From Actinomycetes bacterium (lineage in GTDB: Bacteria; Actinomycetota; Actinomycetes; Actinomycetales; Microbacteriaceae), in the NCBI GenBank assembly GCA_023436775.1, contig JAEZHW010000081.1, positions 1 to 33,439 on the forward strand: 33,439 nucleotides of DNA, in the 5' to 3' direction. The notes below the pieces were generated by a model, which was not told where the DNA came from, ran no database searches, and saw only the letters and a list, made by a program, of their open reading frames with translations. The position numbers were made by a program, and so were the translations under genes. Shown in pieces: positions 11,923 through 19,300 of this stretch. Each line of letters opens with the position of its first letter. Position 1 is the first letter of the stretch.

Positions 11923-12633
11923 CTATCGCGTGGTGGCGCGGCGCAGGAACAGGTACTGGCCGAGCACGCCAATGAGGATGATGATCGCCGCAGCAATAAT
12001 GAGCCACCAAGGCTGGAAGACCTCGATGATTGCCGGGATCTGCGGTGCGATTGCGAGCAGGATCAGCACGAGCACCAGGCCAGCGATAAGTCCAATGAAC
12101 ATCGGGCCGCGAACGCCGTAGCGCAGCCAGCCTGCCCCGAAGGCAGCCCCAACCGACTGCAGCAGCCAGATCGCCAGGAAGGAGATCAGGAAGGCGAGCA
12201 GCGGGTTGCCGCCGCCCAGCAGATACGCGTCCAGCGCGTAGGCGTTGATCAACCAGTGGTCTGTGGCAAGCTCAACCAGCAGCAACAGCGAGATGACTGC
12301 CGCGAGTCCGGCCGCCATAACCACATGGGAGAGCAGGGTGCCGACAGTAAAGCCACGACGATCGGCACCGAGGGCCATCGCAAAGGGGAAGGTGGTCGCC
12401 ACCGACTGCACGCCGAGGGCCACCACAAAGCCTCCGAGTGCCCAGAGCACACCCGCGTTGTTTCGCGCGTGCAGCGGATAGTTTGGATCCGCCGGATCGA
12501 TCCCGACGCGCTGCAGCGTCAACGAGATCAGCACGGTCACCATCACGACGCCGAGCAAGATGAGCAGCGGGGTCAGGATGACAGTGTTGCGCTTGACGAA
12601 GTGCAATCGCAGCGTCTTGATAGCGGTGTTCAT
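11923..12633 (-). CDS. ABC transporter permease-like membrane protein
   Basis: The 236-residue protein has six predicted membrane helices (about residues 16-38, 61-82, 99-124, 146-168, 178-196 and 204-229) and a short basic C-terminus ending RRATTR. It has no extracytoplasmic binding domain and no recognisable catalytic motif. It follows the ABC ATPase by 27 bp, has an AGAAAGGA Shine-Dalgarno, and ends just before a strong hairpin. The arrangement regulator, ATPase, permease is the pattern of YtrA-type operons, which often respond to cell-envelope-active compounds. Export is likelier than import since no binding protein is present, but the substrate is unknown. Confidence 0.85.
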   Translation of the reverse strand: MNTAIKTLRLHFVKRNTVILTPLLILLGVVMVTVLISLTLQRVGIDPADPNYPLHARNNAGVLWALGGFVVALGVQSVATTFPFAMALGADRRGFTVGTLLSHVVMAAGLAAVISLLLLVELATDHWLINAYALDAYLLGGGNPLLAFLISFLAIWLLQSVGAAFGAGWLRYGVRGPMFIGLIAGLVLVLILLAIAPQIPAIIEVFQPWWLIIAAAIIILIGVLGQYLFLRRATTR

Positions 12634-12660
12634 GATCGAATCGTCCTTTCTCCGCCGCAG

Positions 12661-13557
12661 CTAGGCCGCGGCAACGTCCTGGTCGGCGGCGCCGAGGGCC
12701 GCCACAATCTGCTGGAGCGAGACCGGGCTCGCTTCCACGCCAGCTGCCTTCGCCGCCTGCTGCAAGTGCTCCGTGAGCGGGCTCGCCACAACGACCGAAA
12801 GCAAGCCACCAACCTCGTGGCGGCGCAGCACAGCGGAGCTGCCTACGACCCCCTCCACGGCACCACGCATGCCAGCGAGTTGGCAGTACTGTGCCTTTGC
12901 CTCGGCAACGTCCGTGTCAAGCACGACGCGGCCCTGATCCAGCACCACCACCCGCTCCAGGAGTGATTCCATCTCGTCGATCAGGTGCGTCGACAGCAGG
13001 ATGGTGCGTGGGTGTTCGGCGTAATCGGCCAGCAGTGTGTCATAGAAGTGCTGGCGCGCCGTAGCGTCCAGGCCCAGATAGGGCTCATCGAACAACGTGA
13101 TCGGCGCACGGCTGGCCAACCCGATGGTGATGCCCACACTCGAAAGTTGTCCGCGGCTGAACTTGCGAATGCCGGTCTTGGTCGGCAGACGGAACAGATC
13201 GACGAGGCGGTCGGCCAAGGCTTGGTCCCAGTGCTCGTGGAAGATACTGGCCGCCTCCAGCGCGTGGCGAAGCTTGTAGTCCTCGGGGTAGCGCTGGTTG
13301 TCACGGATGAAGGTAATCTGGCCAAGGGTTGCCGGGTGTTCGTAAGGGTTGTGGCCCAGGACCTGCACACTGCCAGCGTCGGCACGGTCCTGGCCGGTGA
13401 GGATCGACATCAGGGTGGTCTTGCCGGCGCCATTGCGGCCGAGCAGGCCTACGATGCCGTGCTGCGGGACAGTAAAGCTGACGTTGTCGAGTGCGACGGT
13501 GTTGCCGTAACGACGGGTAACGTGCACGGCTTCGATCGCGGGGATCTGGCTGGTCAT
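12661..13557 (-). CDS. ABC transporter ATP-binding protein
   Basis: The 298-residue ATPase has Walker A GRNGAGKT, Walker B ITLFDEP and an H-loop STH. The signature motif reads FSRGQ instead of the common LSGGQ. About 80 residues follow the nucleotide-binding domain and probably contact the partner permease. Its ATG overlaps the stop of the GntR regulator gene in an ATGA (13554-13557), so translation is likely coupled. That overlap fixes the start, although the open frame continues upstream. With the following permease it would form an export complex driven by ATP, expressed under control of the GntR protein. Confidence 0.95.
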   Translation of the reverse strand: MTSQIPAIEAVHVTRRYGNTVALDNVSFTVPQHGIVGLLGRNGAGKTTLMSILTGQDRADAGSVQVLGHNPYEHPATLGQITFIRDNQRYPEDYKLRHALEAASIFHEHWDQALADRLVDLFRLPTKTGIRKFSRGQLSSVGITIGLASRAPITLFDEPYLGLDATARQHFYDTLLADYAEHPRTILLSTHLIDEMESLLERVVVLDQGRVVLDTDVAEAKAQYCQLAGMRGAVEGVVGSSAVLRRHEVGGLLSVVVASPLTEHLQQAAKAAGVEASPVSLQQIVAALGAADQDVAAA

Positions 13558-13913
13558 GCCTGGTTCTCCTGTTCTATCAACCGGATGACATCGTTCCGGC
13601 TCAGTCCAATGCGCGCTGCTTCCTGCAGCAGCGGGGTGACGAAGTGGGTGGCGAACTCCTGCTGGCGGGAACGCAGCAGCGTCTCGCGGGCGCCGACGGT
13701 GACGAACATCCCGAGTCCTCTCCTCTTCTCCAGCAGCCCCGCATCGCTGAGCAGCGCGACGGCTCGGTTCGCGGTGGCCGGGTTGATGCGGTGAAAGGCA
13801 GCCAGTTCGTTGATCGAGGGCACCGGTGCGCCCTCGACGAAGTCGCCGCGCAGGATTCCGTCCTCCAGCCATTCAGCAAGTTGCTGGAAGATCGGCCTGC
13901 TCTCGTCGAACAT
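13554..13913 (-). CDS. GntR-family transcriptional regulator, YtrA-type
   Basis: The 119-residue protein consists of a winged-helix DNA-binding domain: start near PIFQQLAEWLEDGI, recognition region ATANRAVALLSDAGLL, wing KRRGLGMFV. A short helical dimerisation tail of about 45 residues follows. This small size is typical of the YtrA subfamily of GntR repressors, which lack a large ligand domain and usually control an adjacent ABC transporter. AAGGAGG lies 5 nt before the ATG. The gene is first in its operon. A perfect inverted repeat overlaps the promoter -10, so autorepression is likely. Confidence 0.95.
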   Translation of the reverse strand: MFDESRPIFQQLAEWLEDGILRGDFVEGAPVPSINELAAFHRINPATANRAVALLSDAGLLEKRRGLGMFVTVGARETLLRSRQQEFATHFVTPLLQEAARIGLSRNDVIRLIEQENQA

Positions 13914-13933
13914 TCCGCCTCCTTAGTGGGTTA

Positions 13934-13951
13934 GTTACTTCACTAAGTAAC
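13934..13951. promoter_or_regulatory. Operator-like inverted repeat upstream of the GntR operon
   Basis: GTTACTT-CACT-AAGTAAC has perfect 7-bp arms around a 4-bp centre. It overlaps the last bases of the -10 element and the presumed start of transcription. It is the natural binding site for the GntR protein encoded 20 bp downstream. Confidence 0.7.
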
Positions 13952-13977
13952 CTAGGAGGTGCATCGCTTGGCGTCAA
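13949..13977 (-). promoter_or_regulatory. Promoter of the GntR-ABC operon
   Basis: On the minus strand, -35 TTGACG (13972-13977), a spacer of exactly 17 bp, and -10 TAGGTT (13949-13954). It gives a short leader of roughly 30 nt. Confidence 0.7.
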
Positions 13978-13991
13978 GTCCGGGCATGCAG

Positions 13992-14021
13992 AAAGCCCCG
14001 ACTCGGATGAGTCGGGGCTTT
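13992..14021 (-). terminator. Rho-independent terminator after tRNA-Ser
   Basis: A perfect 13-bp stem AAAGCCCCGACTC (13992-14004) pairs with 14009-14021 around a GGAT loop. It lies 3 bp after the tRNA 3' end. The A/T ends allow function in both directions. Confidence 0.85.
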
Positions 14022-14024
14022 CCC

Positions 14025-14114
14025 TGGCGGTAGCGGCGGGATTTGAACCCGCGGTGGACTTTCACCCACACAACTTTTCGAGAGTTGCACCTTAGGCCGC
14101 TCGGACACGCTACC
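14025..14114 (-). tRNA. tRNA-Ser(CGA)
   Basis: The 90-nt gene folds as a class II tRNA. The acceptor GGTAGCG pairs with CGCTACC, followed by discriminator G and an encoded CCA. The anticodon loop CTCGAAA gives anticodon CGA, which reads UCG. The T arm contains GGGTTCAAATCCC, and there is a long variable arm (GTGGGTGAAAGTCCAC). The -10-like TAGACT at 14122-14127 lies 7 nt upstream on the minus strand. Confidence 0.97.
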
Positions 14115-14121
14115 GCCGATG

Positions 14122-14127
14122 AGTCTA
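14122..14127 (-). promoter_or_regulatory. -10 element for tRNA-Ser
   Basis: On the minus strand TAGACT lies 7 nt before the first base of the tRNA. The -35 is not clear. Confidence 0.4.
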
Positions 14128-14141
14128 ACGCAACTGACGAG

Positions 14142-14170
14142 CCGACGCGAACCGAGGCCGCCGGTAGGCT
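14142..14170 (+). promoter_or_regulatory. Leaderless promoter of the thermonuclease-like gene
   Basis: -35-like CCGACG (14142-14147), 17-bp spacer, -10 TAGGCT (14165-14170), then exactly 6 nt to the ATG at 14177. There is no Shine-Dalgarno. Confidence 0.5.
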
Positions 14171-14176
14171 GCTGCT

Positions 14177-14824
14177 ATGCGTCGCGGTGGAACTACGTCC
14201 TGGCTCGTCCTACTGCTCATCGTGGTTGGCGTGGTGATTTGGGCCTGGTGGGACCTCAGCAACAACCAGGGATCCGACGTGACCCAGCCGCCAACGCCGA
14301 CGGTGTCCGCCTCCCACAGCCCGTCCGCCTCGCCGAAGCCCAGCGCACCGGCCGGCGGTGGATCGTCGAACGCGCCGGCGAGCGACTGGCCGACCATTCC
14401 TGCGGACGCACAAGCCTTCACCGTCTCCCACGTGCACGACGGTGACACCGTGTTCCTGAACAGCAAGGGTGGCAAGCAGGTCGCTGTGCGCGACCGCATC
14501 AAGGTGCGCCTGATCGGCATCGATACCCCCGAAGTGACCGAGCCGGTCGAATGCTTCGGTCGGGAAGCCACGAACGAGCTGCGCGACCTGCTGCCAGAGG
14601 GATCCACCGTCTACGGCGCGATCGATACCGAGCCCCAGGATCACTATGAGCGTTGGCTGCTCTACCTCTGGACCGAGGACGGCTACTTCGTGAACGCTGG
14701 CATGGTCGACAACGGCTTTGCCGAAGCGATTCGCGTGCGCCCCAACGACCAGCACTGGAATTTGCTTCGCAATTTGGAGGCTGCCGCCGAACGGGACCGG
14801 GTCGGTATGTGGGGTTCGTGCTGA
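14177..14824 (+). CDS. Membrane-anchored thermonuclease-family (SNase-like) nuclease
   Basis: The 215-residue protein has one N-terminal membrane helix (about 8-26), a Ser/Pro-rich linker to about residue 70, then a staphylococcal-nuclease domain. Key residues fit the family: Asp90 in HDGDT, Arg111, Asp116, Thr117 and Glu119 in VRLIGIDTPE, and Arg159 in ERWLLYLW. These correspond to the S. aureus calcium ligands Asp21, Asp40 and Thr41 and the catalytic Arg35, Glu43 and Arg87. A calcium-dependent nuclease acting outside the cell, on DNA or RNA, is expected. It is divergent from tRNA-Ser, with the two promoters back to back. Confidence 0.93.
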   Translation: MRRGGTTSWLVLLLIVVGVVIWAWWDLSNNQGSDVTQPPTPTVSASHSPSASPKPSAPAGGGSSNAPASDWPTIPADAQAFTVSHVHDGDTVFLNSKGGKQVAVRDRIKVRLIGIDTPEVTEPVECFGREATNELRDLLPEGSTVYGAIDTEPQDHYERWLLYLWTEDGYFVNAGMVDNGFAEAIRVRPNDQHWNLLRNLEAAAERDRVGMWGSC

Positions 14825-14873
14825 TATTACGGAAAGCCTCATTCGGGTCTAGCGGCTAGGGGTTTTCCCGCGC

Positions 14874-14879
14874 TATGGT
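14874..14879 (+). promoter_or_regulatory. Possible -10 element for the small membrane protein gene
   Basis: TATGGT lies about 38 bp before the GTG start at 14917. No convincing -35 is seen. Confidence 0.25.
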
Positions 14880-14916
14880 GGCGACGTTCCTCGAACCCGA
14901 TATGAAAGGACGTGCC

Positions 14917-15444
14917 GTGAGCACTGCCGAATCCGCCGCCGTGATCCCCGCGGCCGAAACCGAGCCCAACGAGCGCATCGTTGCCAGCTCGCTGATCAGC
15001 CTCGTTGTCACCCTGCTGGTGTCGACGATCGGCTTCACGCTGGTTGTGGCTCTGACCAACACCGTGTTCGGCTACGCTGGCCTCGCGGTCGGCGCCATCG
15101 CCTTCTTCACCTACTCGTTCATCGCTGACAAGGTGAGCCTGATCGGTGGGATCATCATCGTCGCCATCACTCTGGTGAGCGCTGCGTTCTCGTTCGTGTT
15201 CGCCACGCTGTGGCTGGCCGGTGAGTCCTTCGGCGACTCGTGGGGCTTCATCTTCGCATTCGATCTCTGGACCCCGTTCCTGGGCGACATCTTCACTGCT
15301 GACCCCCAGGCCACGCTGATCTACATCGGATTCGCAGTCGCCGCCGCAGTGGCTCTGTCCTACAAGGCACTCTTCGGCAAGGCCGACGAGGACGAGGACG
15401 AGGACATCGTCGAGGCTGCACCGGCTGAGGCCCCGAAGGCCTAG
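14917..15444 (+). CDS. Uncharacterised four-helix membrane protein with acidic tail
   Basis: I do not recognise this 175-residue protein. It has a polar N-terminus of about 22 residues, then four hydrophobic helices near 23-46, 50-69, 72-98 and 130-151. The tail is rich in Asp/Glu (DEDEDED) and Ala/Pro. An extracytoplasmic loop of about 30 residues between helices 3 and 4 contains aromatic residues and acids. The GTG start is chosen because AAAGGA precedes it at 7 nt; an upstream in-frame ATG has no such site. It is monocistronic, followed by a hairpin at 15463. No partner is adjacent, so a function cannot be suggested. Confidence 0.8.
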   Translation: MSTAESAAVIPAAETEPNERIVASSLISLVVTLLVSTIGFTLVVALTNTVFGYAGLAVGAIAFFTYSFIADKVSLIGGIIIVAITLVSAAFSFVFATLWLAGESFGDSWGFIFAFDLWTPFLGDIFTADPQATLIYIGFAVAAAVALSYKALFGKADEDEDEDIVEAAPAEAPKA

Positions 15445-15462
15445 TCCGCTCCGACCCGACAT

Positions 15463-15493
15463 GAGGGCCGTCCACGCAACGTGGGCGGCCCTC
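15463..15493 (+). terminator. Terminator-like hairpin after the small membrane protein gene
   Basis: A 14-bp stem with one G-T pair: 15463-15476 pairs with 15480-15493 around a CAA loop. There is no T-run. Confidence 0.65.
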
Positions 15494-15539
15494 GTGCGTT
15501 CGCGCCAGCTACACTCCCCGCGTGCCGAGCGCGAGTTCC

Positions 15540-15545
15540 TAGGAT
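15540..15545 (+). promoter_or_regulatory. -10 element close to the carboxylesterase start
   Basis: TAGGAT lies exactly 6 nt before the ATG at 15552. The six intervening bases are GGAGGC, which could also act as a Shine-Dalgarno from a longer transcript. Confidence 0.4.
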
Positions 15546-15551
15546 GGAGGC

Positions 15552-16232
15552 ATGAGCGAGTCCACCGAGGGGAACCCCCTGGCCATCGAGCGCGTGGTGT
15601 GGCTGCGCAGTGGCGCACCATCACCGCTCGAGGCCACCGCCGCCGAGCTGGATGGCGCCCGATTGCTGGTCATGATGCATGGCCTGGGTGCGAGCGAACA
15701 CGACCTGGCGCCCATCGCGCCACTGCTGCAACCCGGCCATATCGTCGCGGCCCTCGGCGCACCCATCCCCTGGGGTAACTGGGGTGGCTGGGCGTGGTTC
15801 CCGCTCGGTGCACCGGGCGATCCAGATCCCGCGGTGACGCTCCCCGCGGTCAGTGGGGTCCTGGCCTGGCTCGACACCCTGCCAGCCACACCCGCCACGA
15901 TCGACCTGCTCGGCTTCTCGCAGGGCGGCGCCATGTCCACGCAACTGCTGCGGATCGCGCCGGAACGGTTCCGCAGCGCCACCGTGTTGAGCGGTTTCAG
16001 CCTGGGCGGGGACCAGCCCGGCGATGCGACGCTGCGCGCGCAACGCCCGCCGGTCTTCTGGGGCTGGGATGCGGCCGATCCAGTCATCCCGCCGGCCGCC
16101 TTTGCCCGCACCGGCGCCTGGCTCAAGGAGCACGCGACGCTCACGGAACGCCGGTATCCCGGCATCGGTCATGGCATCAGCCGCGAAGAGATCGAGGATG
16201 TGGACGCCTTCCTCGCCGCGTTGCCGGATTAG
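15552..16232 (+). CDS. Alpha/beta-hydrolase of the phospholipase/carboxylesterase family
   Basis: The 226-residue protein has the compact esterase fold of the YpfH/lysophospholipase-like carboxylesterase group. MMHGLGASEHD supplies the oxyanion strand. The nucleophile elbow is GFSQGG (Ser123), the acid Asp176 lies in DAADPVIP and His207 in GIGHGIS. It has no signal peptide, so it should be cytoplasmic and act on small carboxylic or acyl-thioesters; the natural substrate is unknown. It stands alone and converges on the giant surface-protein gene across a shared terminator. Confidence 0.93.
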   Translation: MSESTEGNPLAIERVVWLRSGAPSPLEATAAELDGARLLVMMHGLGASEHDLAPIAPLLQPGHIVAALGAPIPWGNWGGWAWFPLGAPGDPDPAVTLPAVSGVLAWLDTLPATPATIDLLGFSQGGAMSTQLLRIAPERFRSATVLSGFSLGGDQPGDATLRAQRPPVFWGWDAADPVIPPAAFARTGAWLKEHATLTERRYPGIGHGISREEIEDVDAFLAALPD

Positions 16233-16269
16233 GCGAGCGGCTGCAGCGCGAGTGCAGCGCACCACGGCA

Positions 16270-16300
16270 GAGGGCCACTGACGAATCGTCAGTGGCCCTC
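16270..16300. terminator. Bidirectional terminator between convergent genes
   Basis: A perfect 14-bp inverted repeat (16270-16283 with 16287-16300, arm GAGGGCCACTGACG) closes an AAT loop. It lies between the esterase (+) and surface-protein (-) stop codons. Confidence 0.8.
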
Positions 16301-16319
16301 ATCGCGGAGATCGCTGGGA

Positions 16320-19300
16320 CTAGGCAGTCGCCTCGTTCCGGCGTCGACGCACGTACAGCAACAGGATCGAGCCGAGGCCCGAGAGCGCCAGACCGGTCAG
16401 CACCGGGCCAACCGCCTCTGAACCCGTCTGCGCCAGCGTCGCGTCGTCGAGCACGAGACCGCTTTCGAGACGGAACCACTCGGTGAGCGTCGCCAGGTCA
16501 TAGTCGGTGGCCAGCACCGTATCGATGGCGGAGCTCAAGCGCAGGTCCATGAAGATGATGATCGTCTCACCCGCATAACGTTCCGCGAACTCCGGCGTGA
16601 TGTTCCAGTGCACCTCGGCAGTTCCGTCCGGAGCGGTCGGGATCACCGTGACGTCCTGCCAGATACCGAGGTCTAGCGGGGTGCCGTCCTGGTCGATGAC
16701 CAGCCAGGTGCGGAAGGTGTACTCCTGACCAACCTGCAGGTTGCCGTAGGTGATGCGGTCGACCACCAGGCCACCGGTCGAGGGCAGTTCCTTGGTCACG
16801 CCGTCGTTGTTGACCCAGGCCTCGGTGTGGAACCAGGGCACCAGCTCCGGCTCGATCTGGTTCGTCAGCGTGACCTTGATGGTCTGACCCGCGCCGATCA
16901 CGATCTCCTGCTCGGAGAACAGCGGCGACTGCCACACGCCACCGGGCACGCTCGGCAGCGATTCCCCTTCAAAGAAGATCACGGTGCCGACCGGATAGTC
17001 CGGCGAGGTGTATGGCTCGTTAACCCGCAGGGTAATCTCCTGCTCAGGGCCGCCATTGACTCGGAACATCACGGAGTACCCCAGGTCCTCCGGGACCAGA
17101 TCCGTCGCCGAACCGAGCAGCACCTTGGAGAGTTCGAAGCGGCCAGGGGCATGCTCCACCGCGTTGGTGACCGTCACCGCAGCGGAGGTGTTGCTCTGCA
17201 GGACAACCGCAGCCTGCCACCCGGCGGCAGCCGTCGCCTCAGTACCGTCGGTGACCGACCAGACCGGCTGGTGCCAGGTGGCGGTGCTGATCGTGGTCAG
17301 CGCGGCCTCCCGGAACTCAACAGTGTCGCCCGCCTTTGCAGGGATCTCCGCCGAGGTCTGGCCAGCTTCCAGCGTCAGTGACTCCACATCGCCGCCATTG
17401 ATGCGGTACTCAATCGTGAAGGTCTCCTGCAGACCCGTTACGCCTTCGGGGTTCTCCAAGACCTTCGAGACGGTGAAGGCCGCGTCGTCCTGAGTGATCT
17501 CGTTCGTGGCGGTCGCGGTCACCGAAGCGCCCGAGGCGACGGTGAAGGCGAAGTCCCAACCATTGGTCACATCTGCATCAGCAGCGGCGGCCGGGTTCGC
17601 GGCCCAGGCAACATCCGCCCAGGTCGCGTTCGCGATTGCGCCCGGCGCCACCTCGCGAATCTCAACCTTGGCACCCGCCGGCGCCGCAATCGCGGCCGAG
17701 GTCGAACCCGCAGCAACGCTCACCGACTGCGTCGAGCCACCATTGATGCGGTACTCGAACTCATACGTGCCCGGCAGACCGGCCACGCCATCCTCGTTCA
17801 CCAGCTCCTTACCGAGGCGGAACTCACCCGGGTCCTTGGTGATGGTGTTCGTTGCCTCAACCAGCACGAAGCTGCTCGAGTCGATAACAACTGCGATGTC
17901 CCAACCTTCTTCGGCGGCACGGCTAGCGCCGTTCGGTTCGACCGCCCAGGTCGGGGTCAACCACGTTCCACCGTCCACCTTCGGCAGTGCCTTCTCGCGA
18001 ATCTCCACCAGCGAGCCCGCGGCAACCGCGACGGTGGAGCTAGTGAGACCGGCCACCACAGTCACGTCCTGCACCGGACCACCGTTGATGCGGTACTCGA
18101 AGCCGTAACTGCTCGGCACGTTGGCGACGCCTTCGGCGTTCACCACATACTTCGCGATGGTGAAGCTGCCGTAGTCGCGCTGGATGGTGTTCCTGACGGT
18201 CGCCGTCGCGGCGGCATCCTGCGCCACCTCGAAGGCCGCCTGCCAACCGTCCGGAACGGTCGCACTCGTGCCACCGGTCACGGACCAGCTCGGCGCATTC
18301 CACGTGGCGTGCGTCACCGCAGCCGGAGCGACTTCCCGCACAGTCACGAGCGCACCAGCAGGCACCGTAATCGCCGCGCTCGGCGTGCCCGGAGTCAGCG
18401 TGACGGACTCGACGGCACCACCGTTGACCGAGTACTCGACCTCATAGCTGCTCGGCAGCCCCGAGATGCTGTACGGGTTCTGCACGCTCTTGCTCAGGGC
18501 GAACGAGGCGGTGCCACGCTCGATACTGTTCGTGACGGTCGCCGTCACCGCAGCGTCTTTGACAATCCGGAAGGAAGCGTCCCAACCCGTCGAGGGCGAG
18601 GTGGATGCCGACTCGGGGTCAACCGCCCAGCTCGGAGTGCCCCAGGCGGCGTTCGTCACCGCAGGTAGCGCCGCTTCCCGCACCTCGACCAGGGCACCGG
18701 CCGGCGCCTCGATCGCGGCCGACGATGCGCCTGCAGCCACCGAGACCGACTGCACCGAGCCACCGTCGATGCGGTACTCCAGGGTGTAGGTCGCGGGCAG
18801 ACCGGTCACACCGTCCGGGTTGGACAAGGCCTTGGCGAGGTGGAACGCACCCACCCCGCGCTCGATCTCGTTCGTCACCGTGAACGCCACATTCGCAGCT
18901 GCGTCCACCACGGCGGCGATGTCCCAACCAGCGTCTGCACTCGCGGCGGCACCACTCGGCGAGAGCGTCCACGACACCGGCAGCCAGTCACCGTCGGCGA
19001 CCTCGGCCGGAGCGACCTCACGCAGCGACACGGTCGAACCAGCCGGCACCGCGATCGAGGCACTGGTCTGGCCCGCCTCGAGGGCCAGCGACTGCACAGG
19101 GCCAGCGCCAACCTTGTACTGAATGGTGTACTCGCTCGGCAAGCCAGTGACGGCGGCAGGGTTCTCGAGTTCCTTGGTTACCGTGAAGGCTGCCTCGGCT
19201 CGCTCGATCTCGTTCGTGACGGTCAGCGCCGTGGTGGCATCCGCCGTGACGGCGAAGGCAACCTGCCACGGCGAGCTGGTGGCCGCCTCAGCGTCGGCCG

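Noticed and set aside
14025..14114. Possible attachment site or integrated element at tRNA-Ser
   Set aside because: Both flanks are ordinary chromosomal genes. No integrase and no repeat of the tRNA 3' end were seen.
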